Below are positions 18,234 through 26,428 of a stretch of 64,000 nucleotides of DNA, one piece after another (position 1 is the stretch's first letter; every line of letters starts with the position of its first letter). The DNA is from Lachnospiraceae bacterium (GTDB taxonomy: Bacteria; Bacillota; Clostridia; Lachnospirales; Lachnospiraceae). The position numbers were made by a program, and so were the translations under genes. The notes under the pieces are model-generated. The model was not told the origin of the DNA, searched no databases, and saw only the letters and a program-made list of their open reading frames with translations. The stretch spans positions 29,655 through 93,654 of the forward strand of contig CAADYR010000063.1 in NCBI GenBank assembly GCA_900753305.1, read 5' to 3'.

Positions 18234-18490
18234 GACATTATAAATTTTCAGTTTGTATAGTCATATTGTAACAGTTTTATATAAAAAATACAACATGTAA
18301 GTACTTACAGCAAACCCCTGAAAAATGGGGATTTTTCTGGAAACTGAGTCAAAATATGTACGTGACAGCAAAATTTGTAACTTGTTTTTAAACAACCCAA
18401 ATGATAGGGTGAATTCAGAGCAAGGGCAAAGCAAGTACGAAGCCCTAAGGTTCGGAACAGTTAATTTTATATTAGGGAGGAAAGTAAGAA
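18234..18490. promoter_or_regulatory. Divergent regulatory region with 14-bp palindrome
   Basis: This 257-bp gap separates the AraC regulator from the binding-protein gene. It contains the perfect palindrome TGTAAGTACTTACA at 18296-18309. A short hairpin CCCC/GGGG followed by ATTTTT lies near 18316-18336, and an AGGGC/GCCCT inverted repeat lies in the presumed leader near 18422-18446. A strong ribosome site (AGGGAGGA) precedes the binding-protein gene. No clean sigma-A promoter was recognised. Confidence 0.45.
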
Positions 18491-20143
18491 ATGAAGAAGA
18501 AAGCATTATCTTTACTTTTATCATCAGCTATGGTTGTATCCTTAGCTGCATGCGGTAGCTCTTCTGATAGCTCAAGCACAGCTACAGATTCCAACGCTAC
18601 TTCAACAACAGAAGCTGCAAACGGAGAAGCTTCAACAACAGCATCCGAAGAAAAATCTTCTTATGAGCTGACAGAACTTAACATCGTAGTAAACGGTACA
18701 TTAACAGCAACAGTTGATAATGGACAGCAGGCATTCGTTGAGCAGTGGGAAAAGGCTGTAAGCGAAGAACTTGGTCATGATGTTAAGCTTAACATCCAAC
18801 AGTTAGACCATTCAGGTTATACAGATGCAGTTGGACGTTTATTCGCAGGTGGCGATTATCCGGATGCAATGATTATGTCAGCAGATATGTTCAAGCAGTA
18901 TGCACCTACAGGTCTTCTCTGGGATATGGCTGATGCATATAAGAACGCTGATTTCCAGTCACGTATGGATTTACCTAAGATTAATGAGAGCCTGATGGAC
19001 AGTGAAGGTCATTTATACGGCTTTGCTAATGCATATGGTAATGGTTGTGTTACATATGTTAAGAAAGCTTGGTTAGATGCAGTTGGAATCAACGCAGAAG
19101 ACGTTAAGACTTATGATGATTACTACAATATGTTACTTGCTTTCCACAACGGCGATCCTGATGGAAACGGTGTAGATGGCGATACTTATGGTGTAGTTGC
19201 AGCAGGTTTCGTTGGAAACGAAGCTCCTTATATCAACTACTTACCAGAATTCTGGCAGGATGCATACCCAGCAATCGTTCAGGGCGAAGATGGCACATGG
19301 TATGATGGATTCCAGTCAGAAGAGACTAAGGCTGCATTATTAAGATTACAGCAGGCATATACTGATGGCGCTATCGATCCTGAAACACTTACAGCATCTA
19401 CAAAGATTGCCCGTGAAAAGTGGTTCTCCAATGATCAGACAGGTTCTTCAGGTGTATTCACATACTGGGCAGGTTCCTGGTATCAGACACTTACAGATAA
19501 CCTTGTAAAGAATGATGTTGATTCTGAATTAGTTCAGTTAGCTCCTATCGCTGAGATTAAGGATACTGTTGGTGGTTACCTCAACAGAGAAGCTCCTGTA
19601 TGGGTTATCATTGATGACGGTGACGGAGATAATTCCCGTGAGCAGGCTATCTTCGATACATTAATCGAGACAATGATGGATGGTGACAAGGTTCAGACAC
19701 TTTGGACATATGGTGCTGAAGGCGTTCACTGGTCTACAGAGGCTGAAACATTCACAATTAACGCTGGTACAGATAAGGAAAAGACATATGAGTACGCTGA
19801 TGGTGAGTTCCACTTAAAGCAGTCTCCTAACGATCCTAACTCTGTATGGAAGAAGAACGCAATTGACCCTGCATTGGTTGTATGCCATTTAACAAACGGT
19901 TATGCTGACCAGTCCGAGCTTGCAGCAGCAGGTAATGAATTCTTCACAAACAACTGTGTAGATGCTCCTGCTTCACCTGTATCTGAGACATTTACAAATG
20001 AGTCCGGTACAATCTATGACGCTAAGCTTGCCTGCATTACAACAGTTGTAGTTGACGGCGGCGATGTTGAAGCAGCTATGCAGACATACGTTGATACAGT
20101 TGGTTCTATCGTTGATCAGTGCTTAACTGAGTTAAATCAGTAA
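18491..20143 (+). CDS. Extracellular solute-binding lipoprotein, LplA-like
   Basis: A 550-residue binding protein with signal peptide and lipobox SLAAC (Cys21), followed by a Ser/Thr-rich linker (about 22-55). The large size and the downstream LplB/LplC-type permeases place it with the Bacillus LplA/YtcQ/YesO-like family 1 binding proteins for complex oligosaccharides. Codon use is noticeably T-ending and uniform, consistent with high expression. The next genes encode the two permeases. An RNA hairpin in the gap likely sets the binding protein at higher level than the permeases. The nearby rhamnogalacturonan acetylesterase suggests pectin fragments as substrate. No ATPase gene is in the cluster; a shared MsmX-type ATPase elsewhere is the usual solution. 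Confidence 0.88.
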   Translation: MKKKALSLLLSSAMVVSLAACGSSSDSSSTATDSNATSTTEAANGEASTTASEEKSSYELTELNIVVNGTLTATVDNGQQAFVEQWEKAVSEELGHDVKLNIQQLDHSGYTDAVGRLFAGGDYPDAMIMSADMFKQYAPTGLLWDMADAYKNADFQSRMDLPKINESLMDSEGHLYGFANAYGNGCVTYVKKAWLDAVGINAEDVKTYDDYYNMLLAFHNGDPDGNGVDGDTYGVVAAGFVGNEAPYINYLPEFWQDAYPAIVQGEDGTWYDGFQSEETKAALLRLQQAYTDGAIDPETLTASTKIAREKWFSNDQTGSSGVFTYWAGSWYQTLTDNLVKNDVDSELVQLAPIAEIKDTVGGYLNREAPVWVIIDDGDGDNSREQAIFDTLIETMMDGDKVQTLWTYGAEGVHWSTEAETFTINAGTDKEKTYEYADGEFHLKQSPNDPNSVWKKNAIDPALVVCHLTNGYADQSELAAAGNEFFTNNCVDAPASPVSETFTNESGTIYDAKLACITTVVVDGGDVEAAMQTYVDTVGSIVDQCLTELNQ

Positions 20144-20193
20144 GATATAATTAAGTAAGATAAAGCCGAGTAATCGGAAAAGTTACATATGAG

Positions 20194-20224
20194 ACTGTCC
20201 TGTTCCTGTCCGGAGCAGGACAGT
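20194..20224 (+). terminator. Strong intercistronic hairpin between binding-protein and permease genes
   Basis: A 13-bp stem with one G-U pair (arms 20194-20206 and 20212-20224) and a 5-base loop. There is no T tract. Hairpins at this place commonly protect the upstream mRNA and lower permease expression. A second small stem (GGCCG/CGGCC, 20243-20259) follows. Confidence 0.7.
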
Positions 20225-20305
20225 TATTCATGAGAGAGTAAAGGCCGTTCTATCCGGCCAAGTAGGAAAAGTGGTATGAGGAAGTAGGAAAGGAAGAAGA
20301 ACGGT

Positions 20306-21268
20306 ATGAGTAAGAAAACAGTTATGACTTCTACAGGTGTCGAAGTTCGAGAGAAACCGCTGAAGCTTCGTATCTGGAATAACAGGGGCTATTATGTAAT
20401 GTTCCTGCCGGTTTTGATATTTCTGTTTATTTTTAATTATTGGCCAATGATTGGTATCAAATGGTCTTTCTATGATTATAAGCCCGTAGGATCACCAAGT
20501 TTTGTAGGCTTTGCACATTTCCAGAAGATGTTTGCTACAGCAGCATTCTGGACGGCATTCAAGAACACACTTTGGTTGAGTATTATTAAGTTGATCATTA
20601 CAAACGTATCTGCGGTTGTAGTGTCTATCTTCTTAAATGAAATGGGAAATCTCTTTGCAAAGAAAACTTTGCAGACTATTATATATCTGCCACACTTTAT
20701 GTCATGGGCAGTAGTTGCATCTATCTTCAGTTTGTTGTTATCTCCATCCAGTACAGGTCTTGTAAATGGTTGGTTGAGAGATTTGGGAGTCCTGACAGAC
20801 GCTGATAAGAACATCTACTTCCTTGCAAGTACAACATGGTGGCGTCCAATCTTCTACATTATTAATATCTGGAAGGAAACAGGTTGGGGAACAATCATCT
20901 TCCTGGCTACTTTGTCAGGTATTAATCCTGAATTATACGAAGCAGCAGATATTGATGGTGCTACCCGTATGCAGAAGATCCGTTTTGTAACAGTACCGGC
21001 TCTTGGCAATACAATTATCACTGTATTGATCCTGAACCTGGCTAAGGTTATGAACATGTTCGAATCTGTATTCGTATTATATAACAATGCAGTATATGAT
21101 GTATCTGATGTTATTTCTACATATATTTATCGTCAGACATTCGCAATTGCACTGCCTAACTATGGTTATTCCACAGCGGTTGGTCTCTTCAAGGGCTTAG
21201 TAGGATGCTTCCTCGTTCTTGTATGTAACTGGGCAAGTAAGAAGACACGTGGCCGCGGTATTGTATAG
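20306..21268 (+). CDS. ABC sugar permease, LplB-like
   Basis: A 320-residue inner-membrane permease with six predicted helices. The opening PVLIFLFIFNYWPMIGI (about 36-52) is typical of LplB/YtcP-partner permeases. The cytoplasmic EAA loop reads LYEAADIDGATRMQKIRFVTVPAL (about 210-234), the surface that contacts the ATPase. It is followed 11 bp later by the second permease gene. The start has GGAAAGGAAG upstream. Substrate is inferred from neighbours to be a pectin or uronide oligosaccharide. Confidence 0.9.
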   Translation: MSKKTVMTSTGVEVREKPLKLRIWNNRGYYVMFLPVLIFLFIFNYWPMIGIKWSFYDYKPVGSPSFVGFAHFQKMFATAAFWTAFKNTLWLSIIKLIITNVSAVVVSIFLNEMGNLFAKKTLQTIIYLPHFMSWAVVASIFSLLLSPSSTGLVNGWLRDLGVLTDADKNIYFLASTTWWRPIFYIINIWKETGWGTIIFLATLSGINPELYEAADIDGATRMQKIRFVTVPALGNTIITVLILNLAKVMNMFESVFVLYNNAVYDVSDVISTYIYRQTFAIALPNYGYSTAVGLFKGLVGCFLVLVCNWASKKTRGRGIV

Positions 21269-21279
21269 GAGGTACGAAA

Positions 21280-22137
21280 ATGGCAAAAGAACAACCTAGT
21301 CGTAAACAAAGGTTACACGTTTTTGACGTTGTAAACTATATCGTATTTATTTTAATCGGGTTACTGGTTCTGGTTCCTATCTGGAAAGTTTTGGTAGACT
21401 CCTTCAATGCAGTTGGTGTATATCAGTTCCAGTTATGGCCAAGCCATCCTACTGTAGATGGTTACAAGACCATTATTCAGACATCTGCACTTTACAGACC
21501 ATTTATCAATTCCGTAATAACAACTATTCTCGGAACTTTACTTGGTCTGGTGTTATCAACACTTGGTGGTTATGTACTTGTACAGTTCAACATGCCTGGA
21601 CGTAACTTCCTTGCATACATGCTTCTGTTTACAATGATCTTTTCCGGTGGTATGATTCCTGAATACCTCGTTATGAAGAAGATCGGTCTGGTAAACAATA
21701 TGTGGATCCTTGTATTCAAGCATGGTATGAACGTTTACAACCTTGTACTTATGAGAAACTTCTTTGAAGGTATTCCTGATTCCTTATACGAGGCAGCAGA
21801 ACTTGATGGATGTTCTCCTATGGGAATCTTCTTCAGAATCGTTCTTCCTCTGTCTAAGGCAGCACTTGCTTCCATCGGTCTGATGTTTGCCGTTACAGTA
21901 TGGAACGACTACACCACAGTTAAGATTTACATTACAGACCCTGATCAGGTTAACTTCCAGTATAAGTTAAGAAACATGATCATGGATGGTGATACTCCTA
22001 CAACATCTTATAATGTATCTCAGAATACGTTATTCAATGCAGGTATCATTGCAGCTATCCTGCCATTCATGATACTGTATCCTTTCTTACAGAAATACTT
22101 TGTAACCGGTGTTAATATCGGAGCTGTAAAAGAGTAA
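21280..22137 (+). CDS. ABC sugar permease, LplC/YtcP-like
   Basis: The second permease subunit, 285 residues, six helices. The EAA loop reads DSLYEAAELDGCSPMGIF (about 165-182). It ends with the FVTGVNIGAVKE tail that is very common in this subfamily. The ribosome site GGAGG lies 7 bases before the ATG. It forms the heterodimeric channel with the preceding permease. A terminator follows directly, so the acetylesterase gene may have its own promoter or depend on partial read-through. Confidence 0.92.
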   Translation: MAKEQPSRKQRLHVFDVVNYIVFILIGLLVLVPIWKVLVDSFNAVGVYQFQLWPSHPTVDGYKTIIQTSALYRPFINSVITTILGTLLGLVLSTLGGYVLVQFNMPGRNFLAYMLLFTMIFSGGMIPEYLVMKKIGLVNNMWILVFKHGMNVYNLVLMRNFFEGIPDSLYEAAELDGCSPMGIFFRIVLPLSKAALASIGLMFAVTVWNDYTTVKIYITDPDQVNFQYKLRNMIMDGDTPTTSYNVSQNTLFNAGIIAAILPFMILYPFLQKYFVTGVNIGAVKE

Positions 22138-22143
22138 TATTTT

Positions 22144-22167
22144 GGGGGACGTTAAGTCCCCCTTTCT
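22144..22167 (+). terminator. Terminator after the permease genes
   Basis: GGGGGAC pairs with GTCCCCC around a 5-base loop and is followed by TTTCTT. The T tract is imperfect, so some read-through into the esterase gene is likely. Confidence 0.75.
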
Positions 22168-22197
22168 TAATATAACGTAAAAGGAGAGGGAGAATAA

Positions 22198-22926
22198 ATG
22201 AGGAAAATTTATTGGGCAGCCGATTCCACTGTACAGACTAATAAGATTATGACTTATCCACAGACTGGAATAGGGCAGGTATTTTCCCTGTATACTAAAG
22301 ATGATGTGGCTGTTATAAATTATGCTAAAAATGGAAGAAGTACAAAAAGCTTTATGGATGAGGGCAGATTGCAGCAGATTGATGAGGAAATCGGAACGGG
22401 AGATTTTCTTTTCATTCAGTTTGGGCATAATGATGAGAAAAATCAGGACCCGGCAAGATATACAGAGCCTTTTTCCACATTTATGGAGAATCTGGAGACT
22501 TATATAGCAGTTGCCAGAAAGCATGGAGCATATCCTGTACTGATCTCACCATTGGAACGCAGATGTTTTGTAGATGATAAGCATCTGGGCATGGGAGCCC
22601 ATTCTGATTATGTGGCTGCTATGAAGCAGACTGCAGAGAAGTGCAATGTTGTTCTTGTAGATCTGTATAGTATGAGCCGTACAGAATTAAAGAAGGCAGG
22701 AGAAATTGCAAGCCGTAAGTGGTATATGTATTTTTCCAAGGGAAAATATAAAAATTATCCGGATGGAAAAACAGATAATACACATCTTCGCTATGATGGA
22801 GCGGTTCTGTTTGCAGGATTGATCGCGAGGGGCTTACAAGAAGCTGGTGGTGTCTATGCGGACCTTCTTGTTGAAGAAGAAACACTCAATGAAAAAGAAT
22901 TGGGTTATCGTACAGAGAAAGGATGA
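22198..22926 (+). CDS. Rhamnogalacturonan acetylesterase-like SGNH hydrolase
   Basis: A 242-residue SGNH/GDSL esterase related to RhgT/YesT of Bacillus. Block I is WAADSTVQ (Ser10), the oxyanion Gly lies in KNGRST (about 45-49), block III is FGHND (75-79) and block V has DNTHLRYDG with the catalytic Asp and His (near 190-198). No signal peptide is present, so it acts in the cytosol on imported acetylated oligosaccharides. It follows a transporter of the Lpl type and supports pectin or rhamnogalacturonan as the substrate of the cluster. The ribosome site AAAGGAGAGGG is strong. Confidence 0.82.
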   Translation: MRKIYWAADSTVQTNKIMTYPQTGIGQVFSLYTKDDVAVINYAKNGRSTKSFMDEGRLQQIDEEIGTGDFLFIQFGHNDEKNQDPARYTEPFSTFMENLETYIAVARKHGAYPVLISPLERRCFVDDKHLGMGAHSDYVAAMKQTAEKCNVVLVDLYSMSRTELKKAGEIASRKWYMYFSKGKYKNYPDGKTDNTHLRYDGAVLFAGLIARGLQEAGGVYADLLVEEETLNEKELGYRTEKG

Positions 22927-22950
22927 TGTGCTTGCACATCATCCTTTCTT
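22917..22950 (+). terminator. Terminator overlapping the esterase stop codon
   Basis: A 14-bp near-perfect stem (AAAGGATGATGTGC with its complement) and a tiny loop begin inside the last codons of the esterase gene and end in TTTCTT. It closes the pectin-type cluster before pyrK. Confidence 0.88.
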
Positions 22951-23019
22951 ATTCTATACTGATATTAGAGCACCTTAAGTTTGGTGTCAGATTAGGAATA
23001 GAAAGATCGGAGGAAGAGC

Positions 23020-23796
23020 ATGTCAGGGAAAAAGAAGGAAACTACAGTAGTAGTAAGCCAAACAGAAATTGCAACGGACATTTATGATATGTGGATCGAG
23101 ACAGATTTAAGTCTTCAGGCAACCCCGGGTCAGTTTATCAGTGTATATACACAGGATAAATCGACACTGTTGCCCCGTCCCATCAGTATATGTGAAGTAG
23201 ATAGAGAGAATCATAGACTTCGTATTGTATACAGAGTTGCAGGAAAAGGAACCAGAGAATTTTCAGGGTATCACGCAGGTGCATCCATCGATATTCTGGG
23301 AACGCTGGGCAATGGATTCCCATTGGAGGCAGCTAAGGGTAAGAAAGCCTTTTTGATGGGTGGCGGTATTGGGATTCCTCCGATGCTTGAATTGGCAAAA
23401 GAGTTGGATTGTGATAAGGATATCATTGTCGGTTATCGCAATTCTGAACTGTTTCTGGCAGATGAACTGACCAGATACGGTAATCTGTACATTGCTACAG
23501 AAGATGGCAGTAAGGGAACCAGAGGAAATGTAATGAATGCCATTGCTGAACAGAATTTAAAAGCAGATGTTATTTATGCCTGTGGACCAATGCCAATGCT
23601 TCGTGCAATCAAAAAGTATGCAGAAGAACAGAATATTCCTGCATATATTTCTCTGGAAGAGAGAATGGCATGTGGTGTAGGAGCCTGTCTGGGTTGTGTA
23701 GTAAAGACTAAGAATGTGGATGCACATTCTCATGTAAAAAATGCAAGAGTCTGTACAGACGGACCTGTATATCTGGCAAGTGAGGTGGATATCTGA
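23020..23796 (+). CDS. pyrK: Dihydroorotate dehydrogenase electron-transfer subunit
   Basis: A 258-residue flavin/iron-sulfur subunit that passes electrons from dihydroorotate oxidation to NAD. The FAD-binding RPISICEVD (53-61), the NAD-binding MGGGIGIPPML (113-123) and C-terminal [2Fe-2S] ligands Cys218, Cys223, Cys226 and Cys245 are all present. It overlaps pyrD by one base (TGATG), so the two subunits of the class 1B heterotetramer are translationally coupled. The ribosome site is GGAGGAAG. Confidence 0.95.
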   Translation: MSGKKKETTVVVSQTEIATDIYDMWIETDLSLQATPGQFISVYTQDKSTLLPRPISICEVDRENHRLRIVYRVAGKGTREFSGYHAGASIDILGTLGNGFPLEAAKGKKAFLMGGGIGIPPMLELAKELDCDKDIIVGYRNSELFLADELTRYGNLYIATEDGSKGTRGNVMNAIAEQNLKADVIYACGPMPMLRAIKKYAEEQNIPAYISLEERMACGVGACLGCVVKTKNVDAHSHVKNARVCTDGPVYLASEVDI

Positions 23797-24701
23797 TGAA
23801 AAATACAAAAGTTACTATTGCAGGTGTAGAATTTAAGAATCCCGTAATGACTGCGTCCGGAACTTTTGGCTCCGGTATGGAATATTCAGAATTTGTAGAC
23901 TTGAATTGTCTGGGAGCAGTTGTGACCAAGGGGGTTGCCAATGTTCCCTGGGAAGGCAACCCTACTCCGAGAGTCATGGAGACATATGGAGGTATGCTCA
24001 ATGCGATTGGCTTGCAGAATCCCGGAATTGATGTCTTTATTAAAAGAGATATTCCATTTTTAAAACAGTATGATACCAGGATCATAGTTAATGTATGTGG
24101 AAGAACGGTAGAAGATTATATTGAGGTTGTGGAAAAGCTGGGAGATCAGCCAGTCGATATGCTGGAAATCAATGTTTCCTGTCCTAACGTAAGTCATGGA
24201 GGTATTGCTTTTGGACAAAATCCGGATTGTCTCTATGATATTGCGAAACAGATCAAAGCAAAGGCAAAACAGCCTATTATTATGAAGCTTTCTCCTAATG
24301 TAACAGATATCACCGAAATGGCAAAGGCAGCAGAGGCAGCAGGAAGTGATGCTCTTTCCTTAATTAATACGATTACAGGTATGAAGATCGACATTCACAA
24401 GAGGACATTTGCACTTGCAAACAAAACAGGCGGTCTTTCAGGTCCTGCGATCAAGCCGGTAGCAGTACGTATGGTATATCAGGTCGCACAGGCTGTGAAA
24501 CTTCCTATTATTGGTATGGGTGGTATTGCGAATGCAGAGGATGCCATTGAATTCATGCTTGCGGGAGCAACAGGGGTGGCAGTTGGCGCCATGAATTTCG
24601 TAAATCCCTATACAACGCAGGAGGTTGTAAAGGGCATTGAAGACTATATGGAACGTTACAAAGTAGAAAATCTGAGTGAATTAATTGGTGCAGTTAAGTA
24701 A
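23796..24701 (+). CDS. pyrD: Dihydroorotate dehydrogenase class 1B, catalytic subunit
   Basis: A 301-residue FMN enzyme that oxidises dihydroorotate to orotate in the cytosol. The catalytic base is Cys129 in EINVSCPNVSHGG, the class 1 arrangement. VTKGVANVPWEGNPTPR and the phosphate-binding GMGGIANAEDA loop are as expected. The neighbouring PyrK defines the NAD-dependent class 1B. The downstream hairpin that ends this transcript also contains the promoter and ribosome site of sipL. Confidence 0.96.
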   Translation: MKNTKVTIAGVEFKNPVMTASGTFGSGMEYSEFVDLNCLGAVVTKGVANVPWEGNPTPRVMETYGGMLNAIGLQNPGIDVFIKRDIPFLKQYDTRIIVNVCGRTVEDYIEVVEKLGDQPVDMLEINVSCPNVSHGGIAFGQNPDCLYDIAKQIKAKAKQPIIMKLSPNVTDITEMAKAAEAAGSDALSLINTITGMKIDIHKRTFALANKTGGLSGPAIKPVAVRMVYQVAQAVKLPIIGMGGIANAEDAIEFMLAGATGVAVGAMNFVNPYTTQEVVKGIEDYMERYKVENLSELIGAVK

Positions 24702-24717
24702 CAATTCAGAACCTTAA

Positions 24718-24746
24718 GCATATTAAGACCTTTCGGAGAATAGAAT
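24718..24746 (+). promoter_or_regulatory. Sigma-E-like promoter of sipL
   Basis: GCATATT (24718-24724), 14 bp, then AATAGAAT (24739-24746). This fits the Bacillus sigma-E consensus (about KMATATT, 14 bp, CATACAHT) with all seven bases of the -35 and six of eight of the -10. Transcription would start near 24753, inside the loop of the following hairpin. SipL is a mother-cell protein, as expected for sigma-E control. Confidence 0.6.
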
Positions 24747-24779
24747 GTGATAAGTCAAGATTCTCCGGGAGGTCTTTTT
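24725..24779 (+). terminator. pyrD terminator that carries the sipL ribosome site
   Basis: A 17-bp stem with two G-U pairs (24725-24741 with 24760-24776), an 18-base loop and a 5-T tract. The 3' arm contains GGGAGG (24767-24772), the only good ribosome site for sipL. A transcript from pyrD would fold the site away; a transcript from the sigma-E-like promoter would lack the 5' arm. Confidence 0.8.
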
Positions 24780-26379
24780 GAGTATGGAACTGGTGAAAAA
24801 AAATATACATACAGAACGGATCAAGGCGAAGGCTCTGCTGCAGATTCCTCTGGAGGAGGACATTAATGTGTCGGATACCAGACCGGATGTCAGCAAGCCG
24901 GTATTTACAAGGGGAAAAATCAAAATAGATGAAGTAAAATCAGGTTCAAATAAGGTATGGGTAAAAGGGCGGCTGGTCTATCAGATACTTTATCTGGCGG
25001 AGGGAAAAGAAGAGGGACTTGCAGGCATGGAGGGTGAACTGCCCTTTATGGAAGAAATCTATATGGACACCGTTGAAAGCGGTGACAGGGCAATCTGTAG
25101 TTCAAATCTGGAGGATATGCGTGTAAATCTTATAAATTCCCGTAAATTAAGCATACAGGCGGTAATCAGTCTTATGCCCAGAGTGGAGGAAAGTACACAG
25201 GAGGAAGTATGTGTAGAGCTTGGCGGAGAGGATACTTCCGTAAAAAGCAGTCGGCATCTGGAATATCGTAAAAAACCACTGGATTATCTGGAAACTGCGG
25301 TAAGCAAAAGGGATCTGTTTCGAATTCATGAGGAGAATAAACTGCCGGCAGGACTTCCAGCAATTGGAACCGTTATATGGAGAAGTGCACGCGTGAATCA
25401 CGTTAATTTCAGACCACTGGCAGAGAAAATCGCGGTTGGTGGTGAACTCTCTCTTTTCCTTATTTATATAGAGGATGTCAGCGGCAGAACGAACTGGTAT
25501 GAAACTACGATTCCTTTTAGCGGAAATATAGAGTGTCAGGACTGTGAAGAGACTATGGCTGCGGATATCTCCTATGATGTAGGACATGAGGAAATCACGA
25601 TCAGGGAGGATGCAGATGGAGAATCCAGAATTATAGGAATAGAACTGGCACTGGAGATGGAACTGAAACTTCTGAAAAAAGAATCAACACCTATTGTTGC
25701 TGATGTATATGGCGTAACCTGTGAGGTAGCAACACTGACCAGTCCAAGACAGTTTCGGAGACTGCAGCAGGATGCATATCTGGAAGAGAAACTGATGGGG
25801 AATATTAAGCTGGAGGGGATGGATTCCAAAATCCTGCAGATTTGTCACAGTGATGCACAGGCAGATATTGAAAATTGCGTATTTGGAGAGGAAGGGGTGG
25901 AAGTTAATGGATCATTGGAACTGCAGGTGCTTTATTTATGCAGTGAAGAAGGATCAGGTTTTGCGTCTGCCCAGACCAGTGTGCCTTTTACAATAACGAG
26001 AAATGTGTCAGGAATGGAACAAAGTACAAAGTACAATATTGAGAATTATTCTTTACAGCCTCAAATAGAACAGCTTCAGGTATCGATCAAAGATGGGGAC
26101 AGAATAGAATGGCAGGCAGTGCTCTCTCTGCATCTAATGCTGTATGATGAGGCACAGGAAGAAATTCTGACAGAGTTAAAGATAGGGGAATTGGATAGTG
26201 CGAAAGTAGAGAAACTTCCGGGATTTGCTATTTATTTTGTAAAAGAGGGAGATACACTGTGGCAGATAGGCAGAAAATATTATGTCAGTGTAGATAAGAT
26301 CAAAGAGGTAAATCAACTGACTAGTGAAGAAATCTCGCCGGGTGATAAGCTGTTGATCGTAAAATCAGGTGAAGTATAA
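24778..26379 (+). CDS. sipL: SipL-like spore coat assembly protein (DUF3794 plus LysM)
   Basis: A 533-residue protein with repeated DUF3794/SPOCS-type beta domains and a C-terminal LysM domain, YFVKEGDTLWQIGRKYYVSV (from about 483). C. difficile SipL has the same layout and binds SpoIVA through its LysM domain to anchor the coat to the forespore. The TTG at 24778 is 5 bases behind GGGAGG; the ATG at 24784 is the alternative, spaced 11. The ribosome site lies in the 3' arm of the pyrD terminator and a sigma-E-like promoter spans the 5' arm, so expression should be limited to sporulation. A GC-rich terminator follows. Confidence 0.88.
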   Translation: MSMELVKKNIHTERIKAKALLQIPLEEDINVSDTRPDVSKPVFTRGKIKIDEVKSGSNKVWVKGRLVYQILYLAEGKEEGLAGMEGELPFMEEIYMDTVESGDRAICSSNLEDMRVNLINSRKLSIQAVISLMPRVEESTQEEVCVELGGEDTSVKSSRHLEYRKKPLDYLETAVSKRDLFRIHEENKLPAGLPAIGTVIWRSARVNHVNFRPLAEKIAVGGELSLFLIYIEDVSGRTNWYETTIPFSGNIECQDCEETMAADISYDVGHEEITIREDADGESRIIGIELALEMELKLLKKESTPIVADVYGVTCEVATLTSPRQFRRLQQDAYLEEKLMGNIKLEGMDSKILQICHSDAQADIENCVFGEEGVEVNGSLELQVLYLCSEEGSGFASAQTSVPFTITRNVSGMEQSTKYNIENYSLQPQIEQLQVSIKDGDRIEWQAVLSLHLMLYDEAQEEILTELKIGELDSAKVEKLPGFAIYFVKEGDTLWQIGRKYYVSVDKIKEVNQLTSEEISPGDKLLIVKSGEV

Positions 26380-26381
26380 GA

Positions 26382-26408
26382 AACGGGGCTGTGAAAAGCC
26401 CCGTTCTT
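26382..26408 (+). terminator. Terminator after sipL
   Basis: AACGGGGC pairs with GCCCCGTT around an 8-base loop, followed by CTT. It lies between sipL and the convergent gene at 26429. Confidence 0.82.
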
Positions 26409-26428
26409 AAAGTGTATGGAACACAAAA

